From: Acanthaster planci
Lineage: Eukaryota > Echinodermata > Asteroidea > Valvatida > Acanthasteridae
Assembly: GCF_001949145.1 (NCBI RefSeq)
Contig: NW_019091490.1
Span: forward strand, 470,983 to 527,913
Length of the DNA: 56,931 nt
Reading direction: 5' to 3'
Below, one piece after another: positions 11,401-21,900 of the stretch. Position 1 is the stretch's first letter; every line of letters starts with the position of its first letter. Both the position numbers and the translations under genes were made by a program. The notes under the pieces were generated by a model. That model was not told where the DNA came from. It did not search any database and saw only the letters and a list, made by a program, of their open reading frames with translations.

Positions 11401-12515
11401 ATCTTCCGCATTTTATACATTTGGGATTTCTCTTCATCTTTATTTCAGCGATGAGGCTCGGCAACCTGGGCAACTCCAACCACTCGGATACGACCACCCT
11501 CGTCAGCGCGGTGACTATAGGGCGGAACCTGAAACCCATCCGCCCGCCAGTCCAGGGCCAGCACAACGTCCCGGGGCCTCCCGGGGGTCCGCCCCTCTCG
11601 CAACAACAAAGACCCGAGCAGCACGGTGAGTCGAAAACTAAACCCTAGTCGGCAGAAAATCTAGCCATCACATTGCTAGTCAGTGACGTGCACCGTTGTC
11701 TTTCAGGCACTGTTATTGTTGCTTATCAATGATTGGATACCCTACTTGGGAACAAAAATCGTAAGTCACGAGTGCACAATTAAACAGGTCACTCGATGTT
11801 TACCTCAAGGTGTTACTAGGATTACCAGGGTTTTGTGGGATATCTCGATTTAAAACCTCAAGTTACCCCGTGTTTCATTTTGCATTGTTCCCGGAGTCAA
11901 CTATCGTAAAGCAATTTGATACAATCACATCATTGCGTCTCACTTCAACTCACATCTTTTTCAGTGGAATTGTGACAAAGGCAATCCTTTGTCATTGTGC
12001 TTGCTCTAGTGCTTCAGTGTGTCCCACAGTCGCCGTAAACTGTTACTAGAAATTATTCCTGTTGATGACTTGGATGATTCCTCAAAAGCACCCCAGGCAC
12101 TGTATCTCACCAGCCTGGAGAAACCTGTAGAGAGGAGACAACGAGAAGCAATTACAGTTTTAGAGGTGGGAGGAAAACCCAGTGGAGCATTCTGGGTAAA
12201 ACCCACGAAAGCAGGTTGGCACTGAAAACCCAATCCACGTGTGGACTGAGCCGGGATTCAAACCCGGACCGTAGAGGTGGAAGGCGAGGGAAGAACCACC
12301 ACATCAACCTGACACCCATAGTAAAGGGGCATTACCGATCCAAAATTGTGAGCACAGAGCACTTTATAGTGACAACTTAGATTTGTTGTTTTTCTCCTGT
12401 CTGCCTTTCAACGTCTCCATGAATTTTTACCGCAGTACCCATGGGCAAAGCGCCCAGCGCTATCAAGACAAACATCAAAGCTGGTTCCAGCTCACATCCC
12501 TACGGCCACAGATGA
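5466..12515 (+). CDS. MED8: Mediator complex subunit 8 (MED8), 8 coding exons
   Basis: MED8 is a Mediator head-module subunit that links transcription activators to RNA polymerase II in the nucleus. Coding exons: 5466-5471, 6444-6562, 7614-7648, 8462-8571, 8953-9093, 10710-10794, 11449-11625, 12436-12515, about 250 codons against about 268 in human. Matches include [19 protein letters not shown] (coiled N-terminus), [19 protein letters not shown] across two junctions, [20 protein letters not shown], a Lys/Gln-rich helix, [16 protein letters not shown] and the C-terminal [17 protein letters not shown] before TGA. Every junction restores the family reading phase. Exon 1 encodes only Met-Gln and is inferred: ATGCAG followed by GT, which joins to NQEKALE like human MQREEKQLE. 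The exon 6 acceptor has several in-frame AGs. The Gly/Pro/Gln-rich part of exon 7 is shorter than in vertebrates. Confidence 0.93.
5663..6087. other. Assembly gap (425 N)
   Basis: A run of N lies inside MED8 intron 1. Open frames reported across it are artefacts. An alternative MED8 5' exon could be hidden here. Confidence 0.99.
6725..7000. repeat. 16-bp minisatellite, about 16-17 copies
   Basis: Tandem units alternate between CCCACTTCACCCCATT and CCCACTTCGCCCCATG with a 16-bp period. Because 16 is not a multiple of 3 and the unit contains no stop, all three forward frames stay open, giving Pro/His/Ser-rich phantom proteins. The minus strand is rich in GGGG and GGG runs spaced by 5-6 bases. 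It lies in MED8 intron 2. Confidence 0.9.
7951..8103. repeat. Three tandem copies of a ~52-bp unit
   Basis: Units start at about 7952, 8004 and 8055, each beginning GATCAG, followed by (A/G)CACTATAGGxGAAGGTC, AATTCATCCAG and a poly-A tract. They differ at a few positions. They lie in MED8 intron 3 and code for nothing recognisable. Confidence 0.8.
9560..9698. repeat. SINE-like fragment (TTGCCCAAGGCCACAAC)
   Basis: This contains the motif CTTGCCCAAGGCCACAAC, followed at a short distance by TAGATTCAAAATCCCC. That arrangement recalls tRNA-derived CORE/MIR-type SINEs, where TTGCCCAAGG..ACAC precedes a reversed B-box-like sequence. Only one degraded copy is seen here. It is in MED8 intron 5, just left of the hAT fragment. 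Confidence 0.35.
9700..10401 (+). mobile_element. hAT-like transposon fragment in MED8 intron 5
   Basis: Inferred extent of a 0.7-kb element bounded by the inverted sequences ACCTGCCAA at the left and TTGGCAGGT at the right, each followed inward by a TTAG/CTAA-like stretch. It encloses the BED-finger ORF at 9812-10261 and a short non-coding tail. No convincing 8-bp target duplication is seen because both flanks are C-rich. The catalytic transposase part is missing, so it cannot move on its own. Confidence 0.6.
9812..10261 (+). pseudogene. BED zinc-finger N-terminus of a hAT-like transposase
   Basis: This is a single open frame of 149 codons. A BED-type zinc finger is visible: Cys41-x2-Cys44, then His62-x5-His68 in the context [12 protein letters not shown]. 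It is preceded by basic KRSFKREY and followed by a Ser/Thr-rich linker, [31 protein letters not shown] and CRRTKTTA, the order seen at the start of hAT-like transposases and their domesticated relatives. After CRRTKTTA the frame diverges and stops, so the RNase-H-like catalytic region is deleted. It lies in the sense direction within MED8 intron 5. The reading frame is intact, which is unusual for a dead fragment; it may be young or retained as a DNA-binding peptide, but no evidence of expression can be seen. Confidence 0.7.
11078..11150. repeat. Dispersed repeat, copy A (GATAATACAAGGT family)
   Basis: It shares GATAATACAAGGT, CT.TTATAAC.AGGTAAT and CAAAGTCC-like blocks in the same order with 21316-21385. 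GAGGTTTGACA at the right end recalls the termini of pogo/Tigger-like elements. It is located in MED8 intron 6. Confidence 0.5.
12145..12320 (-). repeat. tRNA-derived SINE-like element
   Basis: On the minus strand the sequence reads GTCCGGGTTTGAATCCCGGC, where GGTTTGAATCC matches the RNA polymerase III B box. This is followed by GGGTTTTACCCAGAATGC, GGGTTTTCCTCCCACCTC and TAAAACTGTAATTGC. Related bodies occur at 290-470 and 23395-23660. It is in MED8 intron 7. Confidence 0.55.
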
Positions 12516-15500
12516 AAGGCACTGCCAAACCACCCTCCCTCCCCCATCAGCGTAACGAGGGAAGACATTCAAACCCCCCTGCCCGCCGCCCCTCCCTCCT
12601 GGCCCTTGGAAATCTGCCAGAAGGTCGTGGAGTGTTTTTGCAAAAGGGAGGAAGGACTTGGTGCCCTGTGGAACTTCACAGGCGAAGAACTTTCCATCAG
12701 GATCCTGCACAGCGGTTGATGTTTCTCAGAGGATACACGACAGTTCCGTAAAATAGCAAAAATGACGAGGAACTTGAGATGAACTGAGCCACCCTCACGC
12801 TGACACTCTCAGATAAAAACTTCACATCCTTGGGTTCTTGAGTCTAGTGCAGTCATAAATTTCTAAAATGCAGTACTTAAGGCATACTACAAATGTAATT
12901 TGATGTTTTTATACTTTTTGTGATGATGCTGGCGCCACTAAGTTTCATGATACAACCTATTGAAATGAGTCATAAGTCGCAAGAGCCACTTTTGAAGCAC
13001 AGGCCTTTTAAAAGACTCTCCGACAAGCAAAATCATAGAGAGTTATAACCTTTTTACCCACACAATGCCCATTGCCATCAAGGTGTCAAACTCAGTGAAA
13101 AATCAAAACAAAGCGCCTAGCTTGCCTTTTGCGATTCAAGCTCCAACAGAACAATAGGAAAACTGGCCTTATGACTCATTTTGATCGATGTTGTTTTCAC
13201 ATCTCGTTACCTGTTAGCCAAGAGTTATTTTCAAGAGGTTTATGAAAGCAGGAACAGTAAACAATGGATGCAGGGCAACAGGTATGAATTTCTGTAATTC
13301 AGATCTAGTCGATGCCACAGACTCCTTGGAATTGCAAAAATCAAGTCCCCTGAAGCAAGCCCCCATCTGTCGTCCACTTTCGCTGGTCGGTATGAATGCT
13401 TCTTTCGTCTTCAGAATTGCAGATTATTTATTGTACCAAGTGATGTTGTTGGGTCTTTGCATAGTAGCTGATAACAGCGACCGTCTATTGCATCGTGGAT
13501 ATTTCTATCCCAGAAATCTGGAATATTTCAATAAAAGGTAGCCATTGGAAACATTGCCATTTTTGGTATTGTTTTTTATTTGGCTCACAAGTTTTCCCTG
13601 TAAGCATCCTACCGGCGATTAGTGCCTCCTTTTGTGTTTTTTAATGTTCCTCTCCTATTAGGCCTATGCCCTATTGTTACTTAACATTTTAACGAAATGC
13701 GGCTTAAAGTTGGAAGGTGGAAGTCGGAATTTCATGTGACCCTGCCGGAAACGATATTTGCGCTTGAGGGCGCACTTGAAGGTGACTTTCTCGTCGCGCG
13801 TCTCGCCTACGTCTACGTTGTACAAGGTTTTCGGTCGAGTGAATTTCGTGGATGGAGAACTTGACGGCAAATAATTTAGTAGCGCTGCAGATCGGCAGAA
13901 TTTTAGCACATTTCAAGATGGGCGAGATTTTGACGGGGGGTCGTTTTTCTTCTTTTTTCTTTATTTTTTTTTACTTCCAAGCTGCGTTTACAGTGGCGTA
14001 CGAAGCTTAAAACGGGCATTTCTTCACGGCTCTCACGGGATCTGTTTTCACCAGCCTAGGTTGGACACCAGTTTTCATAGTACGGTCAGGGTGTCCACCT
14101 GAAGAGCTTTGATAACAGTTGTTCTGTTTATGAAGTTTTGCGGGACACCAAGTGGATTTATCGTCCGTGGCTTGGTATGAGAACTTAACACTTAGTGCTT
14201 GCCTAGCCTATTTAGGCCCACTGTCAACCGCTGCTACTACAGTGCGCCCTCTATTTAGTTACACTTGACCAACACTGCTGCTCAGAGCATGGAGCTAATG
14301 AGAGTCATTGTGAATCAATTCTTTAAACTCCAAAACCAATGTTATGAGGGGACCATTATTGGGTGACCAAAAACTGAAGTTTGTTCATTTGATATTTTAG
14401 GACATTCCTTGACGAGGCAAAAGTTCTGAGCTTTTAACAACATACACACTTTTAAAATTGAAAAGATCAAGGAGGAAGATAAAGGGTAAATGTAAAGACC
14501 AAAATAAGGACCAGTAACAAATTCCCTTTTGGATAAAATCACAAACAAGGAGCCCGTAAATTCCCCGACAGTTGTCTGAGTAAGTTTGGATTTTCAGAGC
14601 TTTATTCAAAGTCTGAAGTAGTCTGCATTTTCAACTCATCAACTCAAAGGCTGAATTTTCTAGATATCTGGTTGAAAGGCTTTTTGAGGCATAATTAGGA
14701 ACTGCAAACTCAAAACTGTAAAACTGAAATCTGCTAAATCGAAAGGAGGTACACCTGTATCAAGCTCAGTGGAACAGTTGATATGTTTCTCATCACGGAG
14801 GAAAGAAAAATTTTTCTCTCTCTATTTCTCTTTGCTCTCCCACCAAACACAATGAAAACAGCTGACCCATCAGTCACTGACTTGCCATACCTCCACCATT
14901 TTTCTGGGTGGTGAGTAACTCTCACTTAAATAATAATCAGAGAATTTCAAGTCTATTGTATATAGTTCCTCATGCATCTTGGGTCTTGTAATTGATTTTG
15001 TAAAATAGCTTTCATTATACTTCCCAAAGAGCTGCAGCTATGGTTCGTCTCCGTCATAACTGTGCCCTTCCAGCACTAGGTCCTGTGAGGCAGGCTAGGT
15101 TCCTGCGCTCAAACCTAGGCTTCTTTTAATCATGAAACCAGTGAGGAAAGACCCACTAGTGATGGATGACGAATGAAAACACCCAAAAAACAAAACAACA
15201 GGGAAACATTTCTACAACTTGCAGCATTTTTTTCAGTACAGCTATTTGATCCTTGTAAAGAGTTACACAATCTTACCATTTCTGGGGCAGAACAATCTCA
15301 TGTTTTCAAAAAATACTGTAGGTGCATTTTTGAAGTTAATGAGTGAGCCAGAAATCCTCAGTTGCGTAGATTGCCCCAAACCTATACCCAAAAGTAATGG
15401 CCAACTGCCAGTTGACTGGCCTTGAAAACAGGCTGGGCCTTGGACAGGTCTGATGACCCCAAGTGTGAGGTAATTGCGTTATCTTGTCTTAATTGATAAA

Positions 15501-15939
15501 CAGGCATATGTTTGCTTTCTGTGTCCTTATGAGGTCAGTGCCTACGATCCGAGTGCGTTTAGACCAAACTAGCGCTTCGCGCGCGACGAGAGTGCGCCCT
15601 CAGAAACGTCGAACTTCGTTTAGAGGGCGCCAGACAAGAAATGCAAAACCAAGGGAGTAAGTCGATAGACTTGAATAAAGTCTATTAAAATCATTTTCAT
15701 TGAGAAGACTTGAGCCAGTCGAATAATGTGAGGTTATTTTTGGCTGGTTCCCAGAACCAAATGAAACTGTCACTTGAAATCGTTCATAATTAGTCGGATA
15801 CCAGCAGAGGCCATTTATTATGTGCATACAACTTGCAAGCTATGGACCCTTGTGTTTTAACGAAAGGCGTTAGCCGCTCTTTCGTTTTCCCCCAAAATGC
15901 TGTTATTATCCTCGAAACGGATTCGTTCTGAAGGCCAAA
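12516..15939. other. MED8 3' side and intergenic region
   Basis: The first kilobase is probably MED8 3' UTR; an AATAAA occurs at 13530-13535. It contains the MITE copy at 12962-13182. A GC- and CpG-rich stretch at 13680-13925 is open for about 80 codons on the minus strand but matches no family I know. The remainder is AT-rich. GC and CpG rise again at 15540-15640 (GCGCTTCGCGCGCGACGAG), upstream of SYD-1, possibly part of its promoter. Confidence 0.5.
12962..13182. mobile_element. MITE family M1, copy A
   Basis: The ends are inverted: GAAATGAGTCATAAG at the left and CTTATGACTCATTTT at the right. The interior matches the element at 40989-41235 in order: AGAGCCACTTT, TCAAGGxxxCAAACT.AGTGA and ATCAAAACAAA. 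There is no coding content. Confidence 0.72.
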
Positions 15940-18900
15940 ATGACTGATAGGGGTTCAAGACGATCCAGGACCCTATCGGACTGCCAGAATGTGGAAAGAG
16001 GGACTAAGAAACTGTCGTCGCGGAGCCAATCTGCTGATTACTGGGCCGGGGAGCGCGACCAGCCATCCTCATTGCCCACCACCGGGGGCCATGATGGTGG
16101 AGGCGGTACCGGTGGTGGGGCCATGCAGATCGACACCCCGGCCGGCTTTCGGCACGTCAGCGGCATCACCAACGAGATGGTGTCCACCATCCAGGCCGCC
16201 GAGCGGGAACTCTTCACAGACCTGTCGCGGGCGCAGGCTTTTGAAGACACGGATGCAACGTTTGCAGTGTTCAATCGGCCGAATAATGGGAAGCTACGGA
16301 TAAGCGTTGCCCAGGAAAGGGAAATCCTGGGAGGAGCGTACCTGTTGCGCACAGTTGAAATCACTAAGATTCCCGGTCGAACATTAGGGTTCTTCATTCG
16401 TGAGGGGGATGGGTTGGACAGAAGGGATGGTATTCATGTGTCACGTCTAATGCTAGGCGGATTAGTGGAAGAATCTGGACTTATACAGATAGGCGATGAA
16501 ATTCTGTATGTAAATAATGTGGATGTCTCCAGGAAAACCCTTGACGAAGTCTATATGATCTTGCAGATCCCTATACGGTTACTTATAACTCTGAAATCGC
16601 GCCAGATTGGGAAGGGGGTGTTTCGCTCCAGCTGGGGGTCGTTCACATCTGACAACATCAGCCCTGGACGTTTTTCGCCAGCAGCGTTAGGCTTAGGCTC
16701 AAAGCAGAGGTCCATTTCAGTCGGTACAAATAGCTCCCTGGGCTCGATGTCGGACCGCAGCCCGGGATCATTTACCGACGGCAGCCAGTCGGGCCTGGCC
16801 GTCCAGTTTGAGGATAAGGAGAACAGTCTTCGCTGTAAGGGTTCCAATCAGCACAGACTGTTGGACTTGAAGGGGCCCCGTGCTGCACACTACCACGATT
16901 TGGACTTGCATGAGGAATCGGAACAGCAAGTGCAATCCGCTCTGGAGCCGGACATGGCCGGGAGCAGCACGACCAGCAGCAGCAGCAACAGCAGTGCAAT
17001 CGGGGGCGGCCGTGCCCCGGCCCCGCCCCTCCAAGTCCCCGTCCGAGACTTCAAGCTGCGGCACCTCAGCGCCAGTGATGCCCAGCACGAGTCGGAGACC
17101 CCCAAGCCCGAGACGTTCCACCGGGCTGCCTCCTTCGACCCCAGCACCCTCCCGGCTGAGGAGGACAGCGACAACATGGTCTTTGTGGATGACGAGGACT
17201 ACGATGACCTGCGGGAGATCCCCGACACGGAAGTGGACTCCTTCACCAACGTGCACGGCCTCCGTAGCAGTGTCCCCGTCTATTCCAGTCGCAAGAAGCA
17301 GCGACCGTATTCGGCCTTCATAGAGACTGACCACAAGGGATTTAGTAAGGAGGTGGATGACATTAGAAAAGATGCTCAGATGATGGATAAAAAGCAGTCA
17401 TCTGGAAAGCTGAGACGAGCCTCGTCGTCGGATGATGTCATCGCTGCCCTAACTACGACCACAAAGCCTAGAGGAAATGCTAATAGACAACATTCCAGCG
17501 CGGGTAAGTTGCTAGTAGGAAAGAATTCCACATCAGACAGTAACAGATTTCAAGTTCCTCTAAGGTAGTTTACACATGTATGTATGTAACCCGTCTTTCC
17601 TTGCTAAACCTGTTGGTGTTCTACTCTCCAAGACTGTTATGGCCCAATGTGGAATTCACCCCCCCTCCCCCCTTTTAGTACATGAATGTTCTTTCAAGCC
17701 TATTTCAGCCAATCTGGTCATTTCCAACAAATGAGTGATTGGTATTTTTGGACCATTGGATAAATTTTATACAGAGTACAGTTTATAGGCATGTATGTTC
17801 TAGGGTTGAATTTCGATGTCATGAGCTTCTGTCATCAACGCGCAGCTCTGCACTCTCTCTCTGCCAAGTGTGTGTCAAAGTTGTATGTAGGAGATCTTAG
17901 CCACATCCAATTTTGCTGGTTTCCCCAGTGAACTTTTTTTATTGCCGTCATCCATTTGAGCTCAATTGCAGAACACCCCGCCACCCTGCAAGATCAACCT
18001 CATAGCCAGGTACAGGTCAAAGTGTCACACTCTTCTCAAGGGATTTTCACCTTGTACATGTACCCATGTAACCAGTCATTCCAGGGGTCGTTTTTTTAGA
18101 GTGGTGGGGTATTCTGCAATTTCTCCTAAATTTTGTGGAAAAAGTGTATTGCATGGGTTATGGTAGGGATGGCGAAGCCGAACAGTTCTGCTTGCTACAT
18201 GTATTTACTGTATTTGCTATCACATAGCATCTAAAAACAGGGTACCGCCATGTGGGTTGGAACATTTTTCTTTTGGAGGGAGCCAATTTTTAACATTATA
18301 GTGATTCAGTGTGTAAGTGAGTGTTAAATGGTTAAACAAACAAAATTAAATTAATTAACCCTAACCTTACATAATACTACAAATTATTACTTGTAGTAAA
18401 ATGTAGAAATCAGTGCTGCCGCTTGTAAGAGGACATGACGATATTGTTCTCTGAAGCCATAAAATACTATAGAAAACACAATGTACCATACAGTGCTGTG
18501 GCACTATGAATGCATGGCTTTATTGTTCTCTGTATGAGTAACAATGGAAGTACCCTAGCCAGAAGTAGTAATTTGTAGCGCTAGGTCCTTCAGGCTCAGG
18601 CAACTACTTAGTATTTTGTAGTACTGAGTAGCTGTAAGCCAAACAATGTGCTTGGCGGTTAGGGTCAATTGAGAGATCGCGTGGCATTCAATTTATATGA
18701 GATTGACACCACTTTTAAGGGTTCAAATTGCATGCATTTACATGTAAGTCTGTAGAACCTTATACATGTATTTAGTCAGTTTTTGTCTGTCCCCCATATT
18801 TTCCCCTATAAAACTTGTGGGCTGCTGCTCCGTCAAAATAGTGTTCGTTCAAAAACAGGAAGCAGAAGTTACGACTTGACAACTGAGCAACTTGAAAAGT

Positions 18901-21900
18901 GCCCTAATCCGTATGGTTAGAAACAGTACCCTTTCCTGTTTCTGTGACTAACTTTACACAATTTGTGCCTTTCTTAGATATTGGCAGGAGCAATTTACAT
19001 GTACACATACTTTTTGTCACCAGTTCAGCATCGGCTGAATTCTCTCCCCAAAATGTCATCTTTTGAAGTAAAACGAATGCTCCAGGCAGAGTTGAGGTTC
19101 AAAACATAAACTTCATCAGTACGGTCTGTCATCCCCGGCAAAATGTGCAATTTATGAGGTTTTGTTTTGAAAAGAAAATTCTGAGCTGAAAATGTTAAGC
19201 CACGCTGGTCATAAAAGAATAAGATTTGTACTGGTACCCTATGTGTACATGCTTTTACTGTGCAAGTGTGCTTGGAAGAAAAATTTTTTGTTTGGATAAA
19301 TTAAATGAAACGACCTGTGTTAATCAGGCAGCCACCAGCCTTACATGTATATGCAGGAACCTAGATAACCACGCATTCTTTGAGTGTTTGCCACACTGAA
19401 TTAGAATCAATTGCTTTGTTACTGCTCAACCAAGCCCTGCCTCCCTTCTCTAATCGGGAAACCAAAATTGGATGACCTTATTTGAACGCAATTCACGAAA
19501 CAGAAAATTGGCACATATCTTGTTTAAAATGTGGTTAAAAAAAACGAGGAGAGACAGAGGAGAGAAAAAAAACGGAGGAGCCATGGGGAGAGGTTAACCT
19601 TGAGCATGTGCGACCCAAACGACAACCCAGCAATCCTGCCACAGAATGCACGCTAAGACGTGAGCTCTCAGCAAACGTGGCATACTTGACCACCAGTGGG
19701 GCTGAGGTCAGAAACGGCTGCAACTGTCTGTGGGAAAGAATTGTCCTCCCTCTGCTTGGAGTTGAGCAAAGTGAAGAACTGGTTCCAAAAAGGGAAAAGA
19801 AGGAAAAAAAACTAAACAAAGAGCAAACAAAAACTACACAAAAAACCCTCCCCAAACTAACAATTTAAAAGCAAGCGTTCTCTGACTCGATTGTGTTCAG
19901 CCCCGTGTAATGGCCGTGCATTTTTAGTGACACTCACTTGTACTCTGTTGAAACTCTTTCAAATTATTTGCTTCACTGTTACACTGTGAAATGACAAACA
20001 AACTTCAGTGTGTACGTTGAGCAGAGGCCAGAGGGCTTAGTCAAATGGAGCGAAGCGAAATCGGTCGTTTCCCTATGCTTCTAAACCGTCCAGTGATACC
20101 CACCGCTCGGCAAGAATCAGGCACGAATGAGAAACAACTTAGGTTGTCGTTGGAACTTGTTCAGCAGGCCTCACACTATGCTGGTTTGGATTCTGTTGAA
20201 ATTCAGATGGTTTTTTTTTAAGTGATTCATTTGCTGGATAACATTCCAGACTTACTAATAATGTCCACATGTACCGGTACATGTACATGTAGATTATTCC
20301 ACATGCCGGCAACACATACCTGTACTGTACATGTACGTGTACATACATGCTCATGTTGTGGATATTATAAATCCCTGGTATCTGATTGGTTGATCGTTAG
20401 TCACATGTCATTTACATACACGTACTGGTACATGTGCACAGCAAATGTACAGTATCAAGAATAAACTGGACATATTAGAATGGCCTTTAATCTATCTTCT
20501 GTCATACCTGCGTGCATGTACCAGTATACAGAATGATACCGGCACATACATATATACACATGTAGCATTGAATGGTATGATCAAGTGACCTGTTCCAGGA
20601 GCATGTCTACATGAGTAACAAGTTTCTGACTGTGTGTCCATGGACACAAAAAAGAAGGAATGTTACGTGGGAGGGAGACTGAAAGTGGAAGTGTCGGTAT
20701 GGTACTTCGGTACACATGTTCTGAAATGAGATTGGGACATCCACAGTCTCGGATATCAGATAAAAATTCAGCCCAACCTCAGGTGAAAGCTAGGCACTGA
20801 TTCAGTCTGCAAGATAGGAAGGACTGCATGCTGACTCTGACCCCCCCACCTCCAACCTCCTGGGGCTTTCTCCAGGCACCCTGCTGAGCCCAACAAAATG
20901 AAACAGCAAAGTGTAAAGCCTGCTGAATCCAACAAAATCCAATAGCCACCCGGTAGAACAAAAGGCCTTTTGTTGACTGCTCACATCAAAGTCCCACAGA
21001 AAGTGACCGCTGTTGGATATTGTTGGGTTCAGCATGGTTAAGGTTAAATAAGAATGTATACACTTCACAGTGGCCTCATGTTAGTGTCTTGTTACTCAAA
21101 GATTTCTGAAACTGCTTTCACTAGCTTCTTCCCAGGCATTTTGTAGAAAATGATTAAAAATCTCCAAATTCAAGACTGTTGAACAATGTTATAATACAGT
21201 ACACCTGTATGTACAGTTGAGCATCTATAAGAAGAGCATTTTTAATGCAAAGTCATAATTATAACAAGGAGAATTTAAGGTCCCAAGTCTGTGTTTTTCT
21301 TGGTTTTCCATTACTGATAATACAAGGTAACTATTATAACAAGGTAATTTGTAAAGTCCCAAGGGCCTTGTTATAACAGTGCTCCACTATTTTTACAAAA
21401 CCAAAGGATGAAGAGAAACTTAAAATTACTGTTGTTGCAGTTGAAGCGAATCCAGTCCAAGTGTTCGTGTTCTGTAAAGTACCCGGTACTTACATGTAAG
21501 AACTTGATCACAATTCCCTGGCCTTGTTGGAGTTGAAATCCGTCGGATTTTGGGCAGCAGAGTGTATGTACATGTACATGTAACTGTGCCCAGCTGGCTT
21601 GTGTTACATTCTGTTGGATTTCAACTGAAGAAATACGGCACAGTTGGATTGTGTTGGTACGAGCAGGCAAATGAAATGACAGGTTACAGTCACCATCAAC
21701 TCAGACCGTTGCTTTCTGATGGATTGAGCAGGAAACTCCTAGAAGTCACCATCCTGATTCTGTTGGATTCGGTAGGAAGGTTCCCGGGTTCTGACAATGC
21801 AAAAGCTTCATTTATCTGTATGTATGGCTTTTTTGCTAGTGTTTAATTTTGAATAATAGTCTACATTATGTACATGTGTGGCATATACATGTACACGTAC

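Noticed and set aside
13664-13916. Two overlapping minus-strand ORFs of 81 and 70 codons
   Set aside because: The sequence is CpG-rich and open, but the reading is unlike any family I know and no splice partners were found.
16768-17334. 188-codon minus-strand ORF opposite SYD-1 exon 1
   Set aside because: It is antisense to a GC-rich coding exon. The sense strand has the PDZ family match and the antisense protein is low-complexity Val/Gly/Ala.
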